Part shown: one piece after another, positions 1-8,329 of the stretch
Layout of the letters: each line of letters starts with the position of its first letter
Numbering within the stretch: the stretch's first letter is position 1
Origin: Bacillus spizizenii TU-B-10
Lineage (GTDB): Bacteria > Bacillota > Bacilli > Bacillales > Bacillaceae
Direction of reading: 5' to 3'
NCBI RefSeq assembly: GCF_000227465.1
Contig: NC_016047.1
Coordinates: 1,069,001-1,133,000 of the forward strand
Length of the DNA: 64,000 bases
Position numbers and translations under genes: made by a program
Notes under the pieces: generated by a model
Seen by the model: the letters and a program-made list of their open reading frames with translations, nothing else
Database searches by the model: none
What the model was told of the DNA's origin: nothing

Positions 1-283
<283 letters not shown>

Positions 284-287
284 TAGA

Positions 288-316
288 TTGACAGGCGAAA
301 TGGAATACGTTTTAAT
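288..316 (+). promoter_or_regulatory. SigA-type promoter of senS
   Basis: TTGACA at 288-293 is followed after 17 bases by TTTAAT at 311-316. An alternative -10, TAATAT, lies at 313-318. It sits directly behind the thiC stop and would start a leader of about 90 bases before senS. Confidence 0.6.
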
Positions 317-342
317 ATAGCTAATAAATATTTCCAGTATTT

Positions 343-391
343 GCTGATCGGGACACCGAAGGCTCTTATCTTTTAGATAAGGGCCTTTTTT
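343..391 (+). promoter_or_regulatory. senS leader: small hairpin plus intrinsic terminator (attenuator-like)
   Basis: Between promoter and start codon lies a 4-bp hairpin (TCGG, loop GACA, CCGA at 348-359), then a strong stem (GGCTCTTATCT pairing with GATAAGGGCC, 361-385) and a T run at 386-391. Transcripts would stop here unless read-through is induced. Almost the same module precedes ssuB at 2397-2454. I recall that an attenuator was noted when senS was first described; the trigger is unknown to me. Confidence 0.65.
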
Positions 392-414
392 GTATGAAAA
401 AGGAGGGATCATTG

Positions 415-594
415 ATGGGAATCAAAAAAGAGAAGGGGAGAAAACGATTTAGGAAGCGAAAAATATATGGGAATCAGATTTTGCCGCTTGATCTTCTGAT
501 TGCAAAAAATAAACGAGAGATCATGAACAGCGCGGAGCTTATGGAGGAAATTTATATGAAGATTGATAAGAAGCATACGGCAGTGCGTAACTAA
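415..594 (+). CDS. senS: SenS, small basic putative regulator
   Basis: A small, very basic protein of 59 residues, with a lysine/arginine-rich N-terminus (MGIKKEKGRKRFRKRK). It matches SenS, described in B. subtilis as a stimulator of extracellular-enzyme gene expression. I place the start at ATG 415 because AAAAAGGAGG (399-408) sits at correct spacing; starting at 394 would put the ribosome site inside the gene and give about 66 residues. No known DNA-binding fold is recognisable. It is monocistronic, between its own attenuated promoter and the terminator shared with katA. The molecular function is poorly established, so the name rests on sequence and position. Confidence 0.8.
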   Translation: MGIKKEKGRKRFRKRKIYGNQILPLDLLIAKNKREIMNSAELMEEIYMKIDKKHTAVRN

Positions 595-600
595 ATATAA

Positions 601-628
601 AAAAACCCGCTAATTACAGCGGGTTTTT
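601..628. terminator. Bidirectional terminator between senS and katA
   Basis: AAAAACCCGC and GCGGGTTTTT form a stem around an 8-base loop, with T runs on both strands. It serves the convergent genes senS and katA. Confidence 0.85.
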
Positions 629-637
629 ACATTTCTA

Positions 638-2089
638 TTAAGCATCTTTTTTAATCGGCAATCCAAGGCCTTCTGCCACGCGTTTTCCGTATTCAGGATC
701 CGCTTTGTAGAAATGCTCGATTTGGCGAAGTTTGATTTCTTCTTTTTCTACCGGCTTCATGGCGTTTACGATATTTTCAACAAGGCGGGCACGCTCATCT
801 TCGCTCATTAAACGATAGAGGTCACCGGCTTGTGTGTAGTGGTCGTTGTGATCGTAGCTTACGCTGTCAGCGATTCCTTGTACCGGATATGCTGCTTGTT
901 TATCCTCAGGTGACTCTTTCGGACCGCCGAAGCTGTTAGGCTCGTAATAAACAGATCCGCCACCGTTATTGTCAAAACGCATTTGTCCGTCACGCTGATA
1001 ATTGTTCACTTCGTTGCGTGCGCGGTTGATTGGCAGTGCTTGATGGTTTGCACCGACACGGTAGCGGTGTGCATCATGATAAGCAAACAGCCGGCCTTGA
1101 AGCATTTTATCTGGAGAAACATCAATACCAGGCACGAGTGTACCAGGTGAGAATGTCGCTTGTTCTACTTCTGCAAAGTAGTTTTCCGGATTTCTGTCTA
1201 GAACCATGCGTCCGACTTCGATTAACGGATAGTCTTTTTGAGACCAAACTTTTGTGACATCAAACGGATCGAAGCGATACGTATTTGCATCTTCTAAAGG
1301 CATGATTTGCACATATAGTTTCCATGCAGGGAAATCACCGTTTTCAATTGCGTTGAAAAGATCTTCTGTATGGTAATCAGGGTTTTCACCGGCAATTTTT
1401 GCTGCTGTATTGACATCAAGGTTTTTCACGCCTTGTTCTGTTTTAAAGTGATATTTAATCCATACGCCTTCGCCTTCGGCATTTGTCCATTTGAATGTAT
1501 GGCTTCCGAAGCCGTGCATGTGGCGAAGTGTCGCAGGAATTCCGCGGTCTGACATCAGAATTGTCACTTGGTGCAGTGATTCTGGTGAAAGTGACCAGAA
1601 ATCCCATACAGCTGTAGGGTTTTTCAAGTGTGTTTTTGGATCTCTTTTTTGTGTATGGATGAAATCAGGGAACTTAATCGCATCGCGGATGAAGAATACC
1701 GGTGTATTGTTACCGACGATGTCGTAGTTTCCTTCTTCAGTATAAAATTTAACAGCAAATCCGCGCGGGTCGCGAACGGTGTCAGCCGAGCCAAGTTCAC
1801 CGGCAACTGTTGAGAAACGGATGAACAACGGTGTCCGTTTGCCGACTTCAGAAAGGAAAGCGGCTTTCGTGTATTTTGTTACATCATTTGTCACTTCAAA
1901 ATATCCGTGTGCGCCTGCTCCTTTGGCGTGAACGACACGTTCGGGAACACGTTCTCTGTTGAAATGGGCCAATTTTTCGAGTAAATGTACATCTTGGATT
2001 AAAGTTGGTCCGCGAGAACCGGCAGTCATTGAATTTTGATTATCTCCAACCGGAGCGCCCCAGCTAGTTGTCAGTTTATTTGAACTCAT
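638..2089 (-). CDS. katA: Vegetative catalase KatA
   Basis: Clade-3 type small-subunit haem catalase of 483 residues, which disproportionates hydrogen peroxide in the cytosol. The N-terminal motif [16 protein letters not shown] carries the distal haem histidine, and [12 protein letters not shown] carries the proximal haem-ligand tyrosine. It is full length and uninterrupted. A ribosome site AAGAGGTGATGAC precedes the ATG. The gene stands alone, convergent with senS, and has a perfect PerR box upstream, so it should be induced by peroxide through oxidation of PerR. This matches B. subtilis KatA, a PerR-regulon member. Confidence 0.98.
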   Translation of the reverse strand: MSSNKLTTSWGAPVGDNQNSMTAGSRGPTLIQDVHLLEKLAHFNRERVPERVVHAKGAGAHGYFEVTNDVTKYTKAAFLSEVGKRTPLFIRFSTVAGELGSADTVRDPRGFAVKFYTEEGNYDIVGNNTPVFFIRDAIKFPDFIHTQKRDPKTHLKNPTAVWDFWSLSPESLHQVTILMSDRGIPATLRHMHGFGSHTFKWTNAEGEGVWIKYHFKTEQGVKNLDVNTAAKIAGENPDYHTEDLFNAIENGDFPAWKLYVQIMPLEDANTYRFDPFDVTKVWSQKDYPLIEVGRMVLDRNPENYFAEVEQATFSPGTLVPGIDVSPDKMLQGRLFAYHDAHRYRVGANHQALPINRARNEVNNYQRDGQMRFDNNGGGSVYYEPNSFGGPKESPEDKQAAYPVQGIADSVSYDHNDHYTQAGDLYRLMSEDERARLVENIVNAMKPVEKEEIKLRQIEHFYKADPEYGKRVAEGLGLPIKKDA

Positions 2090-2117
2090 GTCATCACCTC
2101 TTGAAATTTATAAGAAC

Positions 2118-2145
2118 ATAATATCATCTCTAAGTAAAAAGTCAA
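2118..2145 (-). promoter_or_regulatory. katA promoter
   Basis: On the minus strand TTGACT (complement of 2140-2145) is followed after 16 bases by TATTAT (complement of 2118-2123). The PerR box lies just upstream of the -35. Confidence 0.7.
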
Positions 2146-2152
2146 TATTATT

Positions 2153-2167
2153 TTATAATTATTATAA
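2153..2167. promoter_or_regulatory. PerR box upstream of katA
   Basis: TTATAATTATTATAA is an exact match to the 15-base PerR consensus TTATAATnATTATAA. It lies 7 bases upstream of the katA -35 element. Confidence 0.93.
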
Positions 2168-2339
2168 AATAGTCATTTCTATTAAGGGATATAAAGTATT
2201 AAAAATGTTGATAAACCCTTGTCATAACAGCTTATAAGAGAGAAAAAGTTTTTTGGAGAAATGATTTTTTCTTCTCTATTTGCGAATCAAGCAGATTAAG
2301 TGATAAACAAGAATCCAAAAATCTTGTTTGAAAAAAGAG

Positions 2340-2368
2340 TTGACACATCGGAATAGTTTGAATTAACA
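2340..2368 (+). promoter_or_regulatory. ssu operon promoter with CymR-like motif in the spacer
   Basis: TTGACA (2340-2345), a 17-base spacer, then TTAACA (2363-2368). The spacer begins with ATCGGAATAG directly after the -35. The tcyP promoter has ATCGGAATTAG in the same register, which suggests a shared cysteine-responsive repressor such as CymR. The operator call is inference. Confidence 0.55.
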
Positions 2369-2396
2369 TGATATTCAAACAAAAAACAATTGGGCA

Positions 2397-2454
2397 GCTG
2401 ATCGGACCGCCGAAGGCTCTCATCTCTACAACGAACAGAGATGGGGGCCTTTTT
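2397..2454 (+). promoter_or_regulatory. ssuB leader: small hairpin plus intrinsic terminator (attenuator-like)
   Basis: GCTGATCGG, a 4-base loop ACCG and CCGA (2402-2413) are followed by a 13-bp stem (2415-2427 with 2437-2449) and a T run at 2450-2454. The ssuB start is 43 bases further on. The order and sequence repeat the senS leader at 343-391, with different loop bases. It would end transcription before the operon unless relieved. It does not match the S-box, T-box or other riboswitch consensus sequences I know. Confidence 0.65.
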
Positions 2455-2496
2455 GTTTTTGTAGAAGGCGGGGTTGGCAGAAAGAGAGGGATAAAA

Positions 2497-3264
2497 GTGG
2501 CTGTGATCATCAGCATCAAAGAAAAGACATTCGTTCAAGAGGGCCGCAAAACAACGGTCTTGGAGAACATTCAATTATCAATCGCACCAGGTGAATTTCT
2601 TACGCTCATCGGACCGAGCGGGTGCGGAAAAAGCACGCTGTTAAAGATTATTGCGGGGCTTGATTCAGATTATGATGGGAGTGTTGAAATTAACGGACGC
2701 AGCGTAACAGTTCCGGGTATTCAGCAAGGATTTATTTTTCAGGAGCACCGCCTCTTTCCATGGCTGACGGTTGAGCAGAATATTGCCGCCGATTTGAACT
2801 TGAAAGATCCAACAGTCAAACAGAAGGTGGATGAACTGATTGAGATTGTCAGATTGAAAGGATCGGAGAAAGCATACCCGCGCGAGCTGTCAGGCGGTAT
2901 GTCACAAAGAGTCGCTATCGCACGGGCTCTTCTGCGGGAGCCTGAGGTCCTGCTTTTAGATGAACCGTTTGGTGCACTCGACGCTTTTACTAGAAAACAC
3001 CTGCAGGACGTGTTGCTGGATATATGGAGGAGGAAAAAAACAACGATGATTCTCGTGACTCATGATATAGATGAATCTGTTTATTTAGGAAATGAGCTTG
3101 CGATCCTTAAGGCCAAACCGGGGAACATCCATAAGGTGATGCCCATTCATCTGGCGTATCCGCGAAACCGGACGACTCCGGATTTCCAAGCGATCAGACA
3201 GAAAGTGCTGTCGGAATTCGAGAAAACAGAAGATCTAGAGTACGCTGAAGGATCAGGGATATAG
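2497..3264 (+). CDS. ssuB: Aliphatic sulfonate ABC transporter ATPase SsuB
   Basis: ATP-binding subunit (255 residues) of the importer that brings alkanesulfonates in as a sulfur source. Visible motifs are Walker [11 protein letters not shown]-loop [12 protein letters not shown], signature LSGGMSQR, Walker [13 protein letters not shown] and the switch histidine in LVTHDID. I start at GTG 2497, preceded by AAAGAGAGGG; the longer frame to 2368 would translate the terminator hairpin. It is the first gene of ssuBACD, 17 bases before ssuA. Expression is probably repressed when sulfate or cysteine is plentiful, judging by the motif in the promoter. Confidence 0.95.
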   Translation: MAVIISIKEKTFVQEGRKTTVLENIQLSIAPGEFLTLIGPSGCGKSTLLKIIAGLDSDYDGSVEINGRSVTVPGIQQGFIFQEHRLFPWLTVEQNIAADLNLKDPTVKQKVDELIEIVRLKGSEKAYPRELSGGMSQRVAIARALLREPEVLLLDEPFGALDAFTRKHLQDVLLDIWRRKKTTMILVTHDIDESVYLGNELAILKAKPGNIHKVMPIHLAYPRNRTTPDFQAIRQKVLSEFEKTEDLEYAEGSGI

Positions 3265-3281
3265 AAAGGGCGGAAGCAGAA

Positions 3282-4280
3282 ATGAAAAAAGGACTCATTG
3301 TATTGGTTACCGTTTTTTTTCTGCTGGCAGGCTGTGGAGCAAATGGAGCCAGCAGTGACAACAAACAATTGAAAGAAATTCGAATCGGTATTCAGCAAAG
3401 TTTAAGCCCGCTTTTGATTGCGAAGGAGAAAGGCTGGTTTGAAGATGCATTTGAAAAAGAAGGCATCAAAGTGAAATGGGTGGAGTTTCAAAGCGGTCCG
3501 CCCCAATTTGAAGGCCTTGCGGCAGACAAACTTGATTTTTCTCAAGTCGGCAATTCTCCTGTGATCGCTGGACAGGCGGCAGGCATTGACTTTAAAGAAA
3601 TCGGTTTGTCTCAGGACGGATTGAAAGCAAACGGCATCCTTGTCAATCAAAACAGCGGCATTCAGGACGTCAAGGACTTAAAGGGGAAGAAAATTGCAGT
3701 CGCCAAAGGCAGCAGCGGTTTTGATTTTCTGTATAAAGCACTTGATCAAGTGGGATTGTCAGCTAATGATGTGACGATTATTCAGCTTCAGCCTGATGAA
3801 GCGGCCTCTGCGTTTGAAAACGGATCTGTTGATGCCTGGTCCATTTGGGAGCCGTACTTGTCTTTAGAAACAATCAAACACGGAGCAAACATCCTTGTGA
3901 ACGGGGAAAGCACAGATTTATATTCACCCGGATTTACTTTAGTAAGAACAAAGTTTGCCGAAGAGCACCCGGACGAAGTAGTCCGTTTTCTGAAGGTGTT
4001 TAATAAGGCTGTTGTGTGGCAAAAGGAACACCTGGATGAAGCCGCTGACTTGTATGCAGACATTAAAGGTCTCGATAAAAAGGTCGTCGAAAATGTGTTG
4101 AAAAATACTGAACCTCTGAATGAGATCATCAGTGACGACATTGTGAAAGCACAGCAGGAGACAGCAGATTTTCAATATCGAACGAAGGCGATAGACAAGA
4201 AGATTGATGTGAAAGAGGTTGTGGATAACACATTTATTAAAAAAGCGTTAAAGGAAAATTCCTCCGGAGGTGATCAATGA
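3282..4280 (+). CDS. ssuA: Aliphatic sulfonate-binding lipoprotein SsuA
   Basis: Extracellular substrate-binding protein of the sulfonate importer, 332 residues, anchored as a lipoprotein: the signal peptide ends in the lipobox LLAGC with the modified Cys at about residue 18. The body is a type II periplasmic-binding fold of the SsuA/TauA/NMT1 group, with the family motifs GWFEDAF near the N-terminus and DAWSIWEPY later. Its stop overlaps the ssuC start by four bases (ATGA), so the two are probably translationally coupled. Homologues bind alkanesulfonates such as butanesulfonate; the exact preference cannot be read from sequence. Confidence 0.94.
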   Translation: MKKGLIVLVTVFFLLAGCGANGASSDNKQLKEIRIGIQQSLSPLLIAKEKGWFEDAFEKEGIKVKWVEFQSGPPQFEGLAADKLDFSQVGNSPVIAGQAAGIDFKEIGLSQDGLKANGILVNQNSGIQDVKDLKGKKIAVAKGSSGFDFLYKALDQVGLSANDVTIIQLQPDEAASAFENGSVDAWSIWEPYLSLETIKHGANILVNGESTDLYSPGFTLVRTKFAEEHPDEVVRFLKVFNKAVVWQKEHLDEAADLYADIKGLDKKVVENVLKNTEPLNEIISDDIVKAQQETADFQYRTKAIDKKIDVKEVVDNTFIKKALKENSSGGDQ

Positions 4281-5107
4281 TGAAAGCAGAGGCTGCAGGC
4301 TCGCTGCCGAAAACGAATGCGGAAGCGGTGCGAAAAAAGCCCCGAAGGATGAAATACGACTGGATGAAGGGGCTTTTGCTGCCCGCTGTCATTATCGCCA
4401 TCTGGCAAATCATCGGCGGCCTTGGGGTAGTGTCCGCTACAGTGCTGCCCACACCCGTTGCGATCGTCCTGACGTTTAAAGAGCTTATTTTGTCCGGTGA
4501 GCTGTTCGGTCATCTGCAAATCAGCATCTATCGGGCGGCGCTTGGTTTTTTGCTTGGCGCGGGGCTTGGCTTGATTATCGGGATTTTGGCCGGATTCTCA
4601 AAACGGACGGAGCTGTATCTTGATCCGTCATTGCAAATGCTCAGAACCGTTCCCCATCTGGCGGTCACGCCGCTGTTTATTTTATGGTTCGGTTTTGATG
4701 AGGTATCTAAAATTTTGCTGATTGCGCTCGGTGCTTTTTTTCCTGTCTATATCAATACATTTAACGGCATCCGCGGAGTTGACGCGAAGCTGTTTGAAGT
4801 CGCCCGGGTGCTTGAATTTAAATGGTATCAGCAGATTTCCAAAGTGATATTGCCGGCATCCCTGCCAAATATATTGCTCGGCATTCGCTTATCGCTCGGC
4901 ATTGCATGGCTTGGACTTGTTGTAGCAGAGCTGATGGGCTCAAGCTCAGGAGTCGGTTATATGATCATGGATGCAAGACAGTTTTCACAAACGAACAAAG
5001 TGTTTGCCGGGATTATCATTTTTGCGGTGGTTGGAAAGCTGACGGATTCCTTTGTCAGGCTGCTTGAACGAAAACTGTTAAAGTGGAGAAACAGTTACGA
5101 AGGGTAA
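4277..5107 (+). CDS. ssuC: Aliphatic sulfonate ABC transporter permease SsuC
   Basis: Membrane subunit of the importer, 276 residues with about six transmembrane helices after a charged cytoplasmic N-terminus. The EAA loop that docks onto the ATPase is visible around [13 protein letters not shown]. It overlaps ssuA by four bases, with GGAGGTGA just upstream, and is followed 22 bases later by ssuD. Two adjacent ATG codons (4277, 4280) could start it. It fits the BPD_transp_1 family beside SsuA and SsuB. Confidence 0.94.
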   Translation: MMKAEAAGSLPKTNAEAVRKKPRRMKYDWMKGLLLPAVIIAIWQIIGGLGVVSATVLPTPVAIVLTFKELILSGELFGHLQISIYRAALGFLLGAGLGLIIGILAGFSKRTELYLDPSLQMLRTVPHLAVTPLFILWFGFDEVSKILLIALGAFFPVYINTFNGIRGVDAKLFEVARVLEFKWYQQISKVILPASLPNILLGIRLSLGIAWLGLVVAELMGSSSGVGYMIMDARQFSQTNKVFAGIIIFAVVGKLTDSFVRLLERKLLKWRNSYEG

Positions 5108-5129
5108 TATACGTAAAGGGGAGATGGAT

Positions 5130-6266
5130 ATGGAAATTCTTTGGTTTATACCGACTCATGGAGACGCGAGATATTTAGGATCTGAAAGCGATGGACGGAC
5201 TGCGGATCATCTTTACTTTAAACAAGTCGCGCAGGCGGCTGACAGGCTGGGGTATACGGGTGTTCTTCTGCCGACGGGAAGATCGTGCGAGGACCCATGG
5301 CTTACAGCATCGGCTTTGGCAGGAGAAACAAAGGACTTAAAGTTTTTAGTCGCGGTAAGACCCGGTTTAATGCAGCCTTCTCTAGCAGCCAGAATGACAT
5401 CTACCTTAGACCGCATTTCAGACGGCCGGCTGCTGATCAATGTTGTGGCAGGAGGCGATCCGTACGAGCTGGCTGGAGATGGCCTGTTTATCAGCCATGA
5501 TGAACGCTATGAAGCGACAGAAGAATTTTTAACCGTTTGGCGGAGACTTTTGCAGGGAGAAACGGTTTCCTATGAAGGAAAGCATATAAAAGTGGAAAAC
5601 AGCAATCTGCTCTTCCCGCCGCAGCAAGCGCCGCATCCGCCTATCTATTTCGGAGGATCGTCACAGGCGGGGATTGAAGCTGCCGCAAAGCATACAGACG
5701 TGTATTTAACGTGGGGCGAGCCGCCTGAACAAGTAAAAGAAAAGATTGAGAGAGTCAAAAAGCAGGCGGAAAAAGAAGGGAGATCCGTTCGATTCGGCAT
5801 TAGGCTGCATGTCATTGCCCGTGAAACCGAACAAGAGGCGTGGGAAGCGGCTGAGCGCTTGATCAGCCACTTGGATGATGACACCATTGCCAAAGCGCAG
5901 GCAGCTTTGAGCCGTTACGATTCTTCAGGCCAGCAGCGGATGGCGGTCCTTCATCAAGGCGATCGGACGAAGCTTGAAATCAGCCCGAATTTGTGGGCGG
6001 GGATCGGCCTGGTCAGGGGCGGGGCAGGAACAGCTCTTGTCGGTGATCCGCAGACTATTGCCGACCGGATAACGGAGTACCAGGCACTCGGCATAGAATC
6101 GTTTATATTCTCTGGCTATCCGCATTTAGAAGAAGCATATTATTTTGCAGAGCTTGTGTTTCCGCTTTTGCCGTTTGAAAATGAGCGCACGAGAAAGCTT
6201 CAGAACAAAAGGGGAGAAGCCGTCGGGAACACTTATTTTGTCAAAGAGAAAAATGCGTCAGTTTAA
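5130..6266 (+). CDS. ssuD: FMNH2-dependent alkanesulfonate monooxygenase SsuD
   Basis: A luciferase-like TIM-barrel enzyme (378 residues) that uses reduced FMN and oxygen to cleave alkanesulfonates into aldehyde and sulfite, feeding cysteine synthesis. Family features include the N-terminal [21 protein letters not shown], and the C-terminal GTALVGDP with [13 protein letters not shown] 5130 is chosen because AAAGGGGAG lies seven bases upstream; ATG 5124 is too close. It is last in the operon and is followed by a hairpin that also holds the ribosome site of ygaN. A separate flavin reductase is needed, and none is encoded in the operon. Confidence 0.96.
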   Translation: MEILWFIPTHGDARYLGSESDGRTADHLYFKQVAQAADRLGYTGVLLPTGRSCEDPWLTASALAGETKDLKFLVAVRPGLMQPSLAARMTSTLDRISDGRLLINVVAGGDPYELAGDGLFISHDERYEATEEFLTVWRRLLQGETVSYEGKHIKVENSNLLFPPQQAPHPPIYFGGSSQAGIEAAAKHTDVYLTWGEPPEQVKEKIERVKKQAEKEGRSVRFGIRLHVIARETEQEAWEAAERLISHLDDDTIAKAQAALSRYDSSGQQRMAVLHQGDRTKLEISPNLWAGIGLVRGGAGTALVGDPQTIADRITEYQALGIESFIFSGYPHLEEAYYFAELVFPLLPFENERTRKLQNKRGEAVGNTYFVKEKNASV

Positions 6267-6270
6267 GTAA

Positions 6271-6320
6271 AACACAGCCCCCAAACATGGTATGATATTC
6301 AAATAAAGGGGGCTGTTTTT
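6271..6320 (+). promoter_or_regulatory. Hairpin between ssuD and ygaN enclosing a possible promoter and the ribosome site
   Basis: CAGCCCCC (about 6275) can pair with GGGGGCTG (6308-6315), followed by a T run at 6316-6320. The loop holds TATGAT, a possible -10. The right arm contains the AAAGGGGG ribosome site of ygaN. It can act as the ssu terminator and, in read-through RNA, hide that ribosome site. Confidence 0.5.
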
Positions 6321-6899
6321 CTGAAAACATTGATAAGCGCAGCAGTCATTTGCCTGATAGCTATGCTGTCAGCATGCGGACATTCAAAGCAGATGGAAAT
6401 CAAAGCAGCGGACATATCAGATCTTGAAAAAAACAGAATGGATATTGCAGCTTCACAGGCATTCACTGCCGAAGCCGTTAATATCAGTGAAGGTATTTCT
6501 TCAGCTGACATGTACATCGAACATTATCAAAAAGGAAAGCTTATTGAGACGATTGGTCCGGTAAGTGCAGATTATTCAGAGAAAAAACCCGATACATTAC
6601 AATTTGTTTATTTTGAGAATGAAGAGGGAGAAGGAAAGACTAAACGCAGCACTGTTCATTTTGGCATTGTTGATAAACAGGGAAATACAGCGGCCAGTTC
6701 ATCTGTGAAACGTGACGATAGCGCAACACAGGAAATGACTCAGAATATTTCATCGGCGGTACCGATTTCTTTCGAGAAACCTGTTTTGATCGGCAGCAGT
6801 ATAAAAGGGACTGACGAGCCAATGCACACCTCTGAACATAAAAAAGAGCTTATTAAGCATCAAGATGCGTTACTGTATTATGTGGAATTGCATCATTAG
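6321..6899 (+). CDS. ygaN: Putative lipoprotein of unknown function (YgaN-like)
   Basis: About 190 residues. The N-terminus is a lipoprotein signal (hydrophobic stretch, then LSAC), so the mature protein should sit on the outer face of the membrane. The remainder is acidic and Ser/Thr-rich with no domain I recognise. The start is uncertain. CTG 6321 has AAAGGGGG eight bases upstream and supplies a lysine before the hydrophobic core, as lipoprotein signals need; TTG 6330 is the conventional alternative but lies far from the ribosome site and lacks the charge. The name comes from its position behind ssuD. Confidence 0.65.
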   Translation: MKTLISAAVICLIAMLSACGHSKQMEIKAADISDLEKNRMDIAASQAFTAEAVNISEGISSADMYIEHYQKGKLIETIGPVSADYSEKKPDTLQFVYFENEEGEGKTKRSTVHFGIVDKQGNTAASSSVKRDDSATQEMTQNISSAVPISFEKPVLIGSSIKGTDEPMHTSEHKKELIKHQDALLYYVELHH

Positions 6900-6927
6900 A
6901 AACGGGCGGCTCAGGCCGTCTGTTTTA
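6900..6927 (+). terminator. Terminator after ygaN
   Basis: AAACGGGCGGC and GCCGTCTGTTTT form a stem around TCAG, followed by a short T run. Confidence 0.65.
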
Positions 6928-6971
6928 CAAAGCGGTATGCTTGCTTTTTTGAATGGTGCATGATACATTTT

Positions 6972-6992
6972 AAATCGTAATAATTTCGATTT
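6972..6992. promoter_or_regulatory. Zur box upstream of rpsN2
   Basis: AAATCGTAATAATTTCGATT (6972-6991, plus one T) is nearly a perfect inverted repeat and matches the Bacillus Zur operator (AAATCGTAATnATTACGATTT) with one change. It lies directly before the rpsN2 ribosome site, so rpsN2 should be derepressed in zinc limitation. Confidence 0.92.
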
Positions 6993-7011
6993 AAAAAGGA
7001 GGCTATGTGTC

Positions 7012-7281
7012 TTGGCTAAAAAGTCAAAAGTGGCAAAAGAGTTAAAACGCCAACAGCTTGTTGAACAATACGCTGATATTAGACGCGAGTTGAAAGAAAA
7101 AGGAGATTACGAGGCACTCAGCAAGCTGCCAAGAGATTCAGCACCGGGAAGGCTCCACAATCGTTGCATGGTAACGGGGCGCCCGAGAGGATATATGAGG
7201 AAGTTTAAATTGTCCAGAATCGCTTTCAGGGAACTGGCTCATAAAGGCCAGATTCCCGGTGTGAAAAAAGCGAGCTGGTAA
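7012..7281 (+). CDS. rpsN2: Zinc-independent ribosomal protein S14 paralogue
   Basis: An 89-residue S14 of the small ribosomal subunit. It lacks the paired CxxC zinc ribbon of the usual S14 and is therefore a C-minus paralogue; only one cysteine remains in the [12 protein letters not shown] segment. In zinc starvation such paralogues replace the zinc-containing form so that ribosomes can be made without zinc. The Zur box upstream supports exactly this role. It starts with TTG 7012 behind AAAAAGGAGG. A terminator follows, within whose loop the convergent ygaO ends. Confidence 0.95.
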   Translation: MAKKSKVAKELKRQQLVEQYADIRRELKEKGDYEALSKLPRDSAPGRLHNRCMVTGRPRGYMRKFKLSRIAFRELAHKGQIPGVKKASW

Positions 7282-7283
7282 GA

Positions 7284-7320
7284 AAAACTCCGGCCGATTA
7301 CAGCGCGCCGGAGTTTTTTT
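7284..7320. terminator. Terminator after rpsN2, shared with ygaO
   Basis: AACTCCGGC and GCCGGAGTT form a 9-bp stem followed by seven Ts on the plus strand. The ygaO stop codon lies in the loop, so the hairpin is shared by convergent genes. Confidence 0.8.
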
Positions 7321-7771
7321 CGTTTTTCTTGAAAGAGATGACATAGGATAGGTGCTGGATGATCATGATGATAAACACAATAATAATAGGGAAAAACGGA
7401 ATACGCGATTGAAAAAGCGGATAAAAAATGAGAAGAACCGCTGCGGCAGGAAGCGAGAAGTAGACGGCGATATATGACGCGCGGCATGCTTTTGCCGTCA
7501 TCATCTTCTCTCTTTCGTCCTGCTCTTCAAATTCATCAGGCAGAAGAAGCTTTTTTGCAGCAGGGCGGCTTTTCTTCTGTAAGTACAAATAAACCGCAGA
7601 CGCCGCAACAAACAGAATAAAGGGAGTGAGGTTTAATTCAAACACCATCTCGCCGCTCTTTGTGCGGATAAAGGATGCAATGCCTTCTGATGCTTCAAAG
7701 TATGCAATCAGCGTCCAGCATGCAAGGCCAAATAAAACAAGTTGAAAAGCTGCTTTTGTTTTCATGCTCAT
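7298..7771 (-). CDS. ygaO: Four-helix membrane protein of unknown function (YgaO-like)
   Basis: 157 residues with about four hydrophobic segments: two in the N-terminal half, then a charged cytoplasmic-looking loop (DEFEEQDEREKMMTAKA), then two more. This layout is typical of small membrane proteins encoded directly behind a Cro/CI-type regulator in Firmicutes; their function is not established. GAGGAGG lies nine bases before the ATG, and the gene starts one base after the ygzD stop, so the two form an operon. The name is by position. Confidence 0.75.
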   Translation of the reverse strand: MSMKTKAAFQLVLFGLACWTLIAYFEASEGIASFIRTKSGEMVFELNLTPFILFVAASAVYLYLQKKSRPAAKKLLLPDEFEEQDEREKMMTAKACRASYIAVYFSLPAAAVLLIFYPLFQSRIPFFPIIIVFIIMIIQHLSYVISFKKNEKNSGAL

Positions 7772-7772
7772 C

Positions 7773-7976
7773 TTAGTTTTCCTCCTCTAACCAAAAGACA
7801 TCCTCCATTTTCATGGAGAAAGCTTTGCAGATTTTCAGTGCTAACAACAGTGAGGGAACATAATCGCCTTTTTCGATAGCTGCCACAGTCTGTCTTGTAA
7901 CGCCGACCGTTTCTCCGAGTTTTTCCTGAGAATAGCCGAGGCGTGCCCTCAGCTCTTTTACTTTATTTTTCATCAT
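7773..7976 (-). CDS. ygzD: Cro/CI-type helix-turn-helix regulator
   Basis: A 67-residue XRE-family protein that is almost only the DNA-binding domain: LGYSQEKLGETVGVTRQTVA contains the helix-turn-helix. The tail KMEDVFWLEEEN is the usual ending of these short regulators. ATG 7976 is chosen because AAGGGG lies nine bases upstream; a GTG at 7994 gives six extra residues. It is cotranscribed with the membrane protein gene ygaO, a common regulator/membrane-protein pair. Upstream, GTTAAGT occurs twice on the minus strand near 8025-8050 and could be its operator (inference). Confidence 0.8.
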   Translation of the reverse strand: MMKNKVKELRARLGYSQEKLGETVGVTRQTVAAIEKGDYVPSLLLALKICKAFSMKMEDVFWLEEEN

Positions 7977-8096
7977 GACGTCTGTCCCCTTCACATTCTC
8001 GATTGATTATATTGTATAGTATACTTAACATTATGTAAACGTGACTTAACACTTTACAAAAAGAAAACTTTTTTTCGACAAAATTTTTATATTCTC

Positions 8097-8125
8097 TTGA
8101 CGAAAAATTAATAAACGTGTAATAT
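8097..8125 (+). promoter_or_regulatory. Promoter of the tRNA-Gly gene
   Basis: TTGACG, a 17-base spacer, and TAATAT lie about 40 bases before the mature tRNA 5' end. The remainder of 7977-8163 is AT-rich and divergent, serving ygzD on the other strand. Confidence 0.7.
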
Positions 8126-8163
8126 AAAACAAGTCAGCGGTACTGTTACTGAAAAACACAAAT

Positions 8164-8237
8164 GCGGGTGTAGTTTAGTGGTAAAACCTCAGCCTTCCAA
8201 GCTGATGTCGTGAGTTCGATTCTCATCACCCGCTCCA
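8164..8237 (+). tRNA. trnSL-Gly1: tRNA-Gly, anticodon UCC
   Basis: A complete cloverleaf: acceptor stem GCGGGTG with CACCCGC, anticodon loop CTTCCAA (anticodon TCC), T-loop TTCGATT, discriminator U and an encoded CCA at 8235-8237. It is a single tRNA gene with its own promoter and terminator. Confidence 0.97.
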
Positions 8238-8250
8238 TACATACGTTATT

Positions 8251-8297
8251 AACGCAGTGTTTCGTTTCTTAGATAAACGAAGTATTGCGTTTTTTTA
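8251..8297 (+). terminator. Terminator after tRNA-Gly
   Basis: A long stem, AACGCAGTGTTTCGTTT with AAACGAAGTATTGCGTT, around a short loop, followed by seven Ts. Confidence 0.85.
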
Positions 8298-8302
8298 TGT
8301 AA

Positions 8303-8329
8303 AAAAGAACACGTCATTCGTGTTCTTTT
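8303..8329 (-). terminator. Terminator after yhzB
   Basis: AAAAGAACACG and CGTGTTCTTTT form a stem around TCATT, with a T run on the minus strand. Confidence 0.75.

Noticed and set aside
2397..2454. S-box (SAM) or T-box riboswitch before ssuB
   Set aside because: The S-box core and the T-box AGGGTGGnACCGCG sequence are absent, and the leader is too short for either.
2368..2496. Upstream extension of the ssuB frame to an ATG at 2368
   Set aside because: It has no ribosome site and would translate the promoter-proximal leader and the terminator hairpin; GTG 2497 has a proper ribosome site and gives the family length.
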